The translations under genes were made by a program, and so were the position numbers. From Clostridia bacterium (GTDB taxonomy: Bacteria > Bacillota > Clostridia > Christensenellales > QALW01), in NCBI GenBank assembly GCA_017516345.1, contig JAFXDC010000010.1, positions 1 through 33,886 of the forward strand: 33,886 nucleotides of DNA. Reading direction: 5' to 3'. Position 1 is the stretch's first letter; each line of letters begins with the position of its first letter. Under the pieces are notes generated by a model that worked only from the letters and a program-made list of their open reading frames with translations, did no database searches and was not told where the DNA came from. Shown here in pieces: positions 8,533 through 14,521 of the stretch.

Positions 8533-9420
8533 ATGGAATACGTATCTGTCGCGAAAATGGCTGAAATATGGGGGCTTTCTGAACGAAGTGTGCGGAATTA
8601 CTGTGCCCACGGTAGAATTGCCAATGCGAAGCTTATCGGCAAGACTTGGTACATTCCGGAGGATGCACAAAAGCCGGAGCGCGCAAACAAGAAAAACGAT
8701 ACACCTACGTTGCTGCAGATCCTGCGGGAGCAGAAAGCTGCTAAGATGACCGGCGGCATCTATCATAAGGTTCAGATCGATCTGACTTACAATTCCACTC
8801 ATATTGAGGGAAGTCGTTTGACTCACGATCAGACCCGATACATCTTTGAGACCAACACCATTTGTTTTGAAAATGAAGCTGTCAATGTGGACGATGTGAT
8901 CGAGACATCCAACCACTTCCGCTGCATCGATATGGTGATTGATGGAGCAGGGGCTACGCTCTCTGAAAGGTTCATCAAAGATCTACACGCAGTTTTGAAA
9001 ACCGGTACCAGCGACAGCCGCAAGGATTGGTTTGCAGTAGGGGAGTACAAGATGCTGCCCAATGAGGTTGGCGGCAATGACACCACGCTGCCGGAGAATG
9101 TTGCTGATGAGATCCGCAAGCTGCTGGGGGACTATAATGCGATGCCTTCCAAGACATTTGAGGACATCGTAGCGTTCCATGTCGCTTTTGAACGTATCCA
9201 TCCCTTCCAGGACGGAAATGGCCGTGTAGGCCGCCTGATCCTCTTCAAGGAGTGCCTGAAGCATAACATCGTGCCGTTCATCATTGAGGACAACTTGAAG
9301 CTGTTCTACTATCGCGGCCTTAAAGAATGGGACCACGAAAAAGGCTTCCTTATGGACACCTGCCTCACCGCCCAAGACCGCTTTAAGGCTTATTTGGATT
9401 ATTTTAGGATTGTTTACTAA
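8533..9420 (+). CDS. Fic-domain protein (class II, self-inhibited) with N-terminal helix-turn-helix
   Basis: A protein of 295 residues that probably transfers AMP, or another phosphate-containing group, to a target protein. The start is the ATG at 8533, preceded by GGAGGTAACT; an upstream in-frame ATG at 8482 lies inside the promoter. Residues 1-45 are an excisionase/MerR-like helix-turn-helix (VSVAKMAEIWGLSERSVRNY). The inhibitory motif SxxxEG appears as STHIEG, placing it in class II, where the glutamate blocks ATP binding. The Fic motif HPFQDGNGRVGR is complete, including the catalytic His. It has its own promoter and no obvious partner antitoxin gene. The codons favour ATC/ATT over the ATA common in neighbouring core genes, consistent with horizontal acquisition. 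Its 3' end carries a repeat also found at the end of the blaR1-like gene. Confidence 0.93.
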   Translation: MEYVSVAKMAEIWGLSERSVRNYCAHGRIANAKLIGKTWYIPEDAQKPERANKKNDTPTLLQILREQKAAKMTGGIYHKVQIDLTYNSTHIEGSRLTHDQTRYIFETNTICFENEAVNVDDVIETSNHFRCIDMVIDGAGATLSERFIKDLHAVLKTGTSDSRKDWFAVGEYKMLPNEVGGNDTTLPENVADEIRKLLGDYNAMPSKTFEDIVAFHVAFERIHPFQDGNGRVGRLILFKECLKHNIVPFIIEDNLKLFYYRGLKEWDHEKGFLMDTCLTAQDRFKAYLDYFRIVY

Positions 9421-9438
9421 TCAATAAGAATTTGAATA
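9394..9438 (+). repeat. Direct repeat copy A at the fic 3' end
   Basis: TGGATTATTTTAGGATTG at 9395-9412, the fic stop codon, and AATCAAT beyond it match the segment at 11267-11311 that ends the blaR1-like gene; about 36 of 45 positions agree. Both copies encode LDYFRI-x-Y before the stop. Confidence 0.7.
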
Positions 9439-9491
9439 TAATCACTTTCGGCGTTTGTTTTATTATAAAATGCAAAAGTAGCAAAAAACTC

Positions 9492-9520
9492 TTGACATAT
9501 CCACTCTAATGCGTTAGACT
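9492..9520 (+). promoter_or_regulatory. Promoter of the blaI-blaR1-like operon
   Basis: Perfect -35 TTGACA (9492-9497), 17-nt spacer, -10 TAGACT (9515-9520). The first dyad operator overlaps the -10, so repressor binding would block polymerase. Confidence 0.8.
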
Positions 9521-9544
9521 ATATGTGAGATCTAACGGATTAGA
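9505..9544. promoter_or_regulatory. Twin BlaI-type dyad operators
   Basis: Two identical half-site pairs TCTAA-N4-TTAGA at 9505-9518 and 9531-9544, centres 26 bp apart, cover the -10 and the initial transcribed region. Paired dyads in front of the operon are the usual arrangement for BlaI/MecI autorepression, though the half-site differs from the staphylococcal TACA/TGTA type. Confidence 0.75.
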
Positions 9545-9560
9545 GAAAGGAGGACTCAAT

Positions 9561-9929
9561 ATGGAAACGCCAAAAGTATTTGAAAGTGAATACCGCTTTT
9601 GCCTTATTTTGTGGGAACACGAACCCATAAAAAGCAGCGAACTTGTTAATCTGTGCCGAGAACAGCTCGGTTGGAAACCGACTACAACTTATACGGTTAT
9701 CAAACGTTTGTCGGAACGCGGTGTGCTTAAAAACGAGAATACCATTGTCTCTGCTCTTGTAAGCAAAGACGAGGTGCAAGCAGCGGAGATCAATGAAATG
9801 GTTGAGAAAACCTTTGAAGGCTCTTTGCCTGCATTTATTGCCGCCTTTACCAAGCATCAAAAGATCTCGGAGAAGGAGATTGACGCGGTTCAGCAGATGA
9901 TAGACCGCTATCGGAAAGGAGAGAAGTGA
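9561..9929 (+). CDS. BlaI/MecI-family transcriptional repressor
   Basis: A 122-residue winged-helix repressor that should bind the twin TCTAA-N4-TTAGA dyads upstream and repress its own operon. Start chosen at the ATG at 9561 behind AAAGGAGG; the longer frame begins within the operator. The N-terminal winged helix is clear (ESEYRFCLILWEHEPIKSSELV, then GWKPTTTYTVIKRLSERGVL), and the C-terminal helices (about 70-120) are the dimerisation and cleavage region in this family. Its stop overlaps the next start (TGATG), so translation is coupled to the protease gene. No beta-lactamase or other obvious target gene lies next to it. Confidence 0.92.
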   Translation: METPKVFESEYRFCLILWEHEPIKSSELVNLCREQLGWKPTTTYTVIKRLSERGVLKNENTIVSALVSKDEVQAAEINEMVEKTFEGSLPAFIAAFTKHQKISEKEIDAVQQMIDRYRKGEK

Positions 9930-11293
9930 TGTCACAGATATTTCTCAGCATAATCAATATGAGCATTTCGGCAAGCTATATCGTTCTTGCTGTGCTCTTG
10001 TTACGGTTGCTCTTGAAGAAAGCTCCCAAATGGATCACGGTTGTTCTTTGGAGTATCGTGGCGGTTCGCCTTGTTTGTCCGTTCTCGATTGAAAGCGTAC
10101 TCAGCTTGATACCGAGCGCGGAAACGGTAAGCCCGGATATTATGATGGATAGAACGCCGGAGATCAACACGGGTATTCCGATACTCAACCAAGCCATCAA
10201 TCCCGTAATCAGTGGCTCGTTTACACCCGATCCCGGAACAAGCGCAAATCCCTTGCAGTTGTGGATTCCTACCTTCGCGGTAATATGGATCGTCGGAATG
10301 GTAGCGCTTCTTATCTATACTGTTATCAGTTATGCAAAAGTGAAGCGCAAGATCGGAACAGCGGTACTGATTCGTGACAACATCTATCAAAGCGAGAACG
10401 TGGTATCTCCCTTTGTTCTCGGCATTATAAAGCCGAAGATATACCTTCCGTTCAATATGAATGATAAGGATATGGAACACGTTGTGGCGCACGAAACGGC
10501 GCATATCCGCCGCAAAGACCACCTTTGGAAACCTCTCGGATTCCTTTTACTCACGCTCCATTGGTTTAATCCGCTGATGTGGCTCGGCTACGTTCTTCTT
10601 TGCCGTGACATTGAGCTTGCTTGTGATGAAAAGGTCATCAAGGAGCTTGACCACGATGCAAGAGCCGATTATTCGCAAGCGCTTCTGACTTGTAGTGTGA
10701 ACAGACGAATGATCGCGGCTTGTCCTCTTGCTTTCGGTGAGGTTGGTGTTAAGGATCGTGTGAAGTCTGTGCTGAGTTATAAGAAACCTGCGTTTTGGAT
10801 TATTATCGTCGCGATTGTCGCTTGTATTGCGGTGGCGGTCTGTTTCTTAACAAATCCCAAGGATGAAAAAACAGAGCCTAATGATGATTTGAAGGTTTAT
10901 ATTGATTGTCAGATTGCAGAGCGCTTCCGATCGGACGAGTCGGAAGGTAGAGCTTGCTGCTTGGATTGGGAAGTTCTTGGCAAGGAGCAACATGATTCTA
11001 CGACTACGCTTTATATGTGGGTGCTATACGAAGAATATAGCTATAATGGTCGGGAACTTAAACTCGAGAGAGGCGTACACATTCCTACTGTAATTACGGT
11101 AAAAAAAGAGAATGGACAATATAAGCTGGTCGAATATTGGGAAGCAAAAGACGGCTCATATTACGCTCCAAGTATTAAAGAGAAATTCCCTCGGTATTTG
11201 CATAGCAATGCGCTCGATTCTCAACGTTATGTGAAAAAGCAAAGTGAAAGATGTTTGCAAATGGCTCTGGATTATTTTAGGATTGGCTATTAA
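9929..11293 (+). CDS. BlaR1/MecR1-like M56 family membrane metalloprotease sensor
   Basis: A membrane protein of 454 residues, start ATG at 9929 overlapping the blaI stop. The N-terminal half has transmembrane helices at about 12-30, 36-50 and 112-135. The zinc-protease motif HETAH (about residues 188-192) and the downstream ligand in RDIELACDE match peptidase family M56. A last transmembrane helix (FWIIIVAIVACIAVAVCFL, about 283-302) leads to an outer domain of about 140 residues. That domain is not the penicillin-binding sensor of true BlaR1, so the signal is unknown. By family precedent the signal activates the protease and inactivates the partner repressor. The C-terminus (LDYFRIGY) is part of a repeat shared with the fic gene and may be acquired sequence. 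Confidence 0.9.
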   Translation: MSQIFLSIINMSISASYIVLAVLLLRLLLKKAPKWITVVLWSIVAVRLVCPFSIESVLSLIPSAETVSPDIMMDRTPEINTGIPILNQAINPVISGSFTPDPGTSANPLQLWIPTFAVIWIVGMVALLIYTVISYAKVKRKIGTAVLIRDNIYQSENVVSPFVLGIIKPKIYLPFNMNDKDMEHVVAHETAHIRRKDHLWKPLGFLLLTLHWFNPLMWLGYVLLCRDIELACDEKVIKELDHDARADYSQALLTCSVNRRMIAACPLAFGEVGVKDRVKSVLSYKKPAFWIIIVAIVACIAVAVCFLTNPKDEKTEPNDDLKVYIDCQIAERFRSDESEGRACCLDWEVLGKEQHDSTTTLYMWVLYEEYSYNGRELKLERGVHIPTVITVKKENGQYKLVEYWEAKDGSYYAPSIKEKFPRYLHSNALDSQRYVKKQSERCLQMALDYFRIGY

Positions 11294-11311
11294 TCAATTA
11301 GATTTTAAATG
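11267..11311 (+). repeat. Direct repeat copy B at the blaR1-like 3' end
   Basis: Matches 9394-9438: the 18-nt core at 11268-11285 is identical, and both stop codons and the AATCAAT beyond align. The two copies bracket the blaI-blaR1-like module, 1873 bp apart. Confidence 0.7.
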
Positions 11312-11765
11312 TAACGCAGTAGAAAGCAATGAATATAAAAAATGAAATTATAAAAAATGAAATTAGAGAATTTATACAAAAGAGTGAAATTATGTACGCC
11401 AAAAAAATAAATCCACAAAGTTACTTCGGTCAATAGGCTTCCGAATGCCTATCGAGCTGAACTCAAGTGGATTCTTAGGAAGTGTAACATACTCTGGGCG
11501 AAGTGTCAAGTTAAAAGGCAGAAAATTTTCCGATGTTGTCAACACCGAAAATAAAGGAGCTTTTCTCCGCTATGGCGAAGCCATATTTCACTCGCCGAAG
11601 GAGAATTTCGTTGAAAAAAGCACACATTGTCTTGATAGACAAATGTGTGCTTTTTTTGTGAGTAATCTATGAAAAGGATACAAAATCCTAATAGGTTCAT
11701 TTTGCAAAATGGGTTCGCTTTTTTTGCAAAAAAATGGGTTCAAATTTAACGAATAGGTGCATTTT
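11294..11765. other. Gene-poor interval with small hairpins
   Basis: No convincing gene. A 75-codon frame at 11445-11672 reads through DNA hairpins and a terminator and is judged spurious. Visible structures are AGGC/GCCT near 11432-11451, TATGGC-GAA-GCCATA near 11570-11584, a terminator at 11619-11655, and GGTTC-containing motifs with A/T hairpins between 11710 and 11745. It looks like remnant mobile or repeat DNA inside the island. Confidence 0.4.
11617..11656. terminator. Strong bidirectional terminator hairpin
   Basis: AAAAAGCACACATT pairs with AATGTGTGCTTTTT around a short loop (GTC...GAC extends the stem). A-run and T-run on both sides would work in either direction; it could end the blaI-blaR1 transcript. 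Confidence 0.7.
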
Positions 11766-12449
11766 TCACATCATTATCTCTGTATCAAAGAATTTTTCTT
11801 GAAAAGCAACTGAATTTGCGATTTCTTCCTTTGTGAAAAACTTACCTTCAGGAGCTACAACCCATTTATCCTCGATGTCATTAAGACGATGGATAACAGC
11901 AATAACCTTTCCAACAAATTCCGTAACAGGTTCATTTACACCTAAAATATAGGCGTCTTGTTCTTCACCGTCCGGAGCAATGACTCCCGGAATATATCCA
12001 TAGTTGACGGTATAAATTATGTCTTTATGTTTTGGATGGACAGAACCAAGCGGTCTATCAACGATAACCTTAACACTATTTCCAATCATAAGTTCTTTCA
12101 TAAATCGTCTTTGTTCTTTTAATGTTTGACAACTCGAAATTAACATTCGTCTAATTCTTCCGCAAAGATTACGATGCTTCTTGTATGTATCTCCATCAAT
12201 GCCGTTTGTATTTAATAACAACCGGAGCCAACCCTCTGTTTCACTACATTCTTTGAGCGCAATTTCAAATTTTGAAAGCATATCTGCCTTACTCTGACCG
12301 TAATTTGCCTCACGAATATTTGCGTAAACACTGCTTGAGCTTTTACGAATTTGGAAAAGCGTGTTTGACGCTGCCTTAATGCTTTGACACATCAATTCAA
12401 TATCGGTGGCAAGCTGCTCCGAATATATTAGTAAATAATTCTTTGGCAT
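11766..12449 (-). CDS. Four-helix-bundle (S23/IVP-like) protein fused to inorganic pyrophosphatase-like domain
   Basis: A protein of 227 residues. Residues 1-118 match the 23S-rRNA intervening-sequence (S23) four-helix-bundle family, relatives of the diversity-element factor Avd: KSSSSVYANIREANYGQSKAD, FEIALKECSETEGWLRLL. Residues 121-227 match a short pyrophosphatase-like family: VDRPLGSVHPKHKDIIYTVN, YGYIPG, DGEEQDAYILG and WVVAPEGKFFTKEEI. The acidic triad D160/E162/D165 is kept, but the fold is much shorter than classical family I PPase. M121 begins MIGNSVKV, the typical start of the stand-alone family, so this looks like an in-frame gene fusion. Start ATG at 12449 behind GAGGTGATATT. Its promoter -35 touches hairpin array 1. 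Function unknown; RNA or DNA hairpin binding is a plausible inference. Confidence 0.82.
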   Translation of the reverse strand: MPKNYLLIYSEQLATDIELMCQSIKAASNTLFQIRKSSSSVYANIREANYGQSKADMLSKFEIALKECSETEGWLRLLLNTNGIDGDTYKKHRNLCGRIRRMLISSCQTLKEQRRFMKELMIGNSVKVIVDRPLGSVHPKHKDIIYTVNYGYIPGVIAPDGEEQDAYILGVNEPVTEFVGKVIAVIHRLNDIEDKWVVAPEGKFFTKEEIANSVAFQEKFFDTEIMM

Positions 12450-12469
12450 AATATCACCTCTTTGGGAAT

Positions 12470-12498
12470 ATTATAGCACAAAATCCAACTTAACTCAA
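12470..12498 (-). promoter_or_regulatory. Promoter of the four-helix-bundle fusion gene
   Basis: On the minus strand TTGAGT (12498-12493), 17 nt, perfect TATAAT (12475-12470), about 21 bp before the start codon. The first hairpin of array 1 begins at 12496, so the -35 overlaps it. Confidence 0.7.
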
Positions 12499-12708
12499 GG
12501 CGTGAGCCTTGTATATCATCCGCAATTTATTGCGGTATATCATCAACACTAAGTGTTGCATCTCATCAAGTCGCAGAAAGATACACGCTGATGCGTGATG
12601 ATATACAGCCCAAAGGGCTGATGATATCCACCGCACTTCGGGCGGTGATGATATACCAAGTCTGCGACTTGGATAAAAAAAGTCGTATCCTATTGATACG
12701 ACTTTTTT
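12496..12708. repeat. Hairpin array 1 with TATATCATC / TGATGATATAC linkers
   Basis: Ordered short hairpins joined by a conserved linker. Left half: CAAGGC/GCCTTG, CCGCAA/TTGCGG and AACACT/AGTGTT, separated by (G)TATATCATC(A) or the variant CATCTCATCA. Then a single arm AGTCGCAGA (12569-12577). Right half: CACGC/GCGTG, AGCCC/GGGCT, CACCGC/GCGGTG and CCAAGTC/GACTTGG, separated by TGATGATATAC-type linkers. The last hairpin contains TCTGCGACT, complementary to the single arm, and left linkers are complementary to right linkers, so the whole block can fold as one branched structure. It ends with a terminator-like hairpin (12676-12708). Confidence 0.85.
12676..12708. terminator. Terminator-like hairpin closing array 1
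   Basis: AAAAAAGTCGTATC pairs perfectly with GATACGACTTTTTT around CTATT. The A and T runs make it usable in both directions. Confidence 0.7.
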
Positions 12709-12773
12709 GTCTATGGGCTACAAAAAAGATATTTTTGTGGTTTGTATTAAGGATTTGAACCCAAACGCAAAAT

Positions 12774-12944
12774 CACGGCGAAAGCCGTGTATATCATCAA
12801 TTCCGCAGGAATTGTATATCATCAATGCGGAGCATTGTATATCATCATTGCGAAAGCATAATACAGCCTGCGGCTGATGATATACACCTTCGGTGATGAG
12901 ATACACGCGTGCCGCGTGATGATATACCATTGCTTTCGCAATGG
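12774..12944. repeat. Hairpin array 2 with GTATATCATCA / TGATGATATAC linkers
   Basis: Same plan as array 1 with different stem sequences. Left: CACGGC-GAAA-GCCGTG, AATTCC-GCA-GGAATT and AATGC-GGA-GCATT, each followed by an exact GTATATCATCA (12789-12799, 12814-12824, 12837-12847). Then the arm ATTGCGAAAGCA (12847-12858). Right: CAGCC/GGCTG, CACC/GGTG and CACGCG/CGCGTG, separated by TGATGATATAC or TGATGAGATAC. The last hairpin CCATTGC/GCAATGG contains the exact complement of the arm (TGCTTTCGCAAT). A terminator-like hairpin follows and abuts the tRNA. Confidence 0.87.
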
Positions 12945-12948
12945 ATAA

Positions 12949-12981
12949 AAAAATTCGACAAGTTGAACTTGTCGAATTTTT
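12949..12981. terminator. Terminator of tRNA-Ala and end of array 2
   Basis: AAAATTCGACAAG pairs with CTTGTCGAATTTT around TTGAA. It sits directly after the CCA end of the minus-strand tRNA and also closes array 2 on the plus strand. Confidence 0.8.
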
Positions 12982-13057
12982 TGGTGGAGATGAGGGGGGT
13001 CGAACCCCTTACCTCTTGAATGCCATTCAAGCGCTCTACCAGTTGAGCTACACCCCC
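12982..13057 (-). tRNA. tRNA-Ala (anticodon GGC)
   Basis: 76 nt including the encoded CCA. The acceptor stem GGGGGTG pairs with CATCTCC and contains the G3:U70 wobble that identifies alanine tRNAs. The D-arm is AGCTCAACTGGTAGAGC, the anticodon stem-loop CTTGA-ATGGCAT-TCAAG (anticodon GGC) and the T-loop GTTCGAC. It marks the right end of the accessory island. Confidence 0.97.
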
Positions 13058-13180
13058 ATGACTATTTTATTATAATAACAAGCTCCTTAAATGTCAAGCA
13101 GTTTATATTTTATTTTTTTACGTTCTATTTTTTTTATTTTGACATATACATAATATAACGACAGAGAAAGGGATGATATT

Positions 13181-13471
13181 ATGCAAAAAAACGAGCTGAT
13201 GCGAATTGCTCCCCCCGCGCGACAGCACAGCGCGGTGATGGAAAACAGGGAAAAGCTCAGCCTTACTGCGGTAAGGTCGGTGGAGAGCTTTAACGACTGC
13301 GAGGTGGTGGCAATAACCGAGGCGGGGCCGCTTACCGTGTTCGGGTCGGGGCTTCACATCACGAGGCTGGATCTTGACGCGGGGCATTTATGGATAGAGG
13401 GCAGGCTCGGAGGGCTTGAATACCATCAGCAGAGCGAAAAAAGAGGCTTTTTCTCTTTTTTAAAGGGATGA
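13181..13471 (+). CDS. yabP: Sporulation protein YabP
   Basis: A protein of 96 residues in the YabP/YqfC family, made in the mother cell and needed for spore maturation in Bacillus. The middle has the family pattern REKLSLTAVRSVESFNDCEV, then GPLTVFGSGLHITRLDLDAG, and ends with GGLEYHQQ. The ATG at 13181 is preceded by AAAGGGATGATATT. It is the first gene of the conserved yabP-yabQ-divIC set, with yabQ starting 1 bp after its stop. A sporulation sigma-E promoter is expected upstream but I could not place one with confidence. Confidence 0.92.
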   Translation: MQKNELMRIAPPARQHSAVMENREKLSLTAVRSVESFNDCEVVAITEAGPLTVFGSGLHITRLDLDAGHLWIEGRLGGLEYHQQSEKRGFFSFLKG

Positions 13472-13472
13472 T

Positions 13473-13844
13473 ATGTTTGACGGTGTTTTTCAGCTCTCTC
13501 GCGCGCTTCTCATGCTTCAGGGCGGCATCTGGGCGGGGCTTATATATTGGGGAATCTTTCCTTTAAGACGCCTTTTGCGCAGAAGCTTTATTGCCATAAT
13601 TTTTATTGATATTCTGACGGTACTGCTTATAGGGGGCGTTTTTATGCAGTTTTGCTACGTTTCCTCCCATCTGCAGCTTGATTTCTACGCCTTTTTATGC
13701 TTTGCGGCAGGATTCTTGTTGCACTTTTTTAATATTCGATATATAATTAACTCGATAATTGTCAAAAAACACGGAAGGAAAGGCTTAAATGGCAACGGGC
13801 AAGAAGAAAAAGGGTACAAACAGGTCAAAAAAGAAAAGGCTTGA
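13473..13844 (+). CDS. yabQ: Spore cortex biosynthesis protein YabQ
   Basis: A membrane protein of 123 residues with three or four hydrophobic segments (about 15-30, 38-56 and 68-90), a typical YabQ layout. In Bacillus it is needed for spore cortex formation in the outer forespore membrane. It starts right after yabP and its C-terminal tail overlaps the first 56 bp of divIC in another frame, which suggests translational coupling. The charged tail after residue 95 is low in conserved features, as is common in this family. Confidence 0.88.
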   Translation: MFDGVFQLSRALLMLQGGIWAGLIYWGIFPLRRLLRRSFIAIIFIDILTVLLIGGVFMQFCYVSSHLQLDFYAFLCFAAGFLLHFFNIRYIINSIIVKKHGRKGLNGNGQEEKGYKQVKKEKA

Positions 13845-14133
13845 TTTTAAAAAAACACTTTCCACCCTTGCGGTGCTCGGCTTTGTCTTTGCAATAGCCA
13901 TTCTTTCCATACAATGGGTGGAGCAGGAGCGCATCCTTAACCGCCAGGAGGAGCGCAAGCAGGCGCTCCAGGCTCAATACGACAGTATAGTCTCTCAGAT
14001 AGAGGATTATAACCGTATGGTACAGCTTTCGGATTCCCCCTCCTACATAGAGCACTATCTGCGCGAAAAGCTTGGAATGATCCGTGAGGATGAAATAATG
14101 TATAAGGTGGAGATCCCCGAGGATCAGGATTAA
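13789..14133 (+). CDS. divIC: Septum formation initiator DivIC/FtsB
   Basis: A bitopic protein of 114 residues. A Lys/Arg-rich cytoplasmic N-terminus (1-26) precedes one transmembrane helix (about 28-45), an extracytoplasmic coiled coil (about 45-85, EERKQALQAQYDSIVSQIED) and the family signature SPSYIEHYLREKLGMIREDE. It works with FtsL and DivIB in the divisome. The ATG at 13789 has GGAAAGG upstream. Its place after yabPQ is the conserved Firmicute order. A terminator follows directly. Confidence 0.93.
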   Translation: MATGKKKKGTNRSKKKRLDFKKTLSTLAVLGFVFAIAILSIQWVEQERILNRQEERKQALQAQYDSIVSQIEDYNRMVQLSDSPSYIEHYLREKLGMIREDEIMYKVEIPEDQD

Positions 14134-14157
14134 AGAACAGATATCTGTTCTTTTTTT
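14134..14157 (+). terminator. Terminator after divIC
   Basis: AGAACAG-ATAT-CTGTTCT followed by seven or more T, directly after the divIC stop codon. Confidence 0.88.
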
Positions 14158-14359
14158 ATTTTTCCCGCAACGCCTTGAAATAACATCCATCCCTTTTATT
14201 TTTATCTTATATCCCAAGCACCGGTAGAGGTACGCCTCGACGCCCCGAGAGAGATAGAAATACCCCACCCATCTTCTCTTATACGCCATTCGCGGACGAG
14301 GGGGACAGACAAATACGCGTGTTTTTCCTTCCCTTGCACTCCACCCCGAGGACAGAGGC

Positions 14360-14460
14360 GCGCCCGAGGCGGTGATAGCCGCCCCCTTGCGCGAAGCGCA
14401 AGGCGCAGCGCGCCGATGCCGAAGGCGAGGCGCGCGGGCGCGCCCCGCTCCGAAGGGGCA
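14360..14460. repeat. GC-rich cluster of perfect short hairpins
   Basis: The 14158-14521 interval has no supported gene. It contains consecutive hairpins: GGCGG/CCGCC (14368-14383), CTTGCGC-GAA-GCGCAAG (14386-14402), GCC-GAA-GGC (14418-14426), GGCGCGC/GCGCGCC (14429-14444) and GCCCC/GGGGC ending at 14459. Composition is far more GC-rich than the flanks. Probably a structured intergenic repeat. Confidence 0.6.
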
Positions 14461-14484
14461 TAGAATATAAAACGCATAAAGTAA

Positions 14485-14506
14485 AGCGCGCCGATCGGCG
14501 CGCTAA
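14485..14506 (-). terminator. Possible terminator of the left lipid-kinase gene
   Basis: AGCGCGCC-GATC-GGCGCGCT stem 16-37 bp after the minus-strand stop. The T tract is weak, so this may simply be a hairpin. Confidence 0.4.
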
Positions 14507-14521
14507 TTAATTTTCCTTATT

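Noticed and set aside
11445..11672. 75-codon plus-strand open frame
   Set aside because: It reads through DNA hairpins and the terminator at 11617-11656, has no good RBS and no recognisable protein features.
12718..12930. 70-codon minus-strand open frame in hairpin array 2
   Set aside because: Coding potential comes from the repeat units; stems and linkers explain the sequence.
12496..12981. CRISPR array
   Set aside because: The constant elements are only 9-12 bp linkers, the variable parts are self-complementary hairpins rather than unique spacers, orientation flips in the middle, and no cas gene is present.
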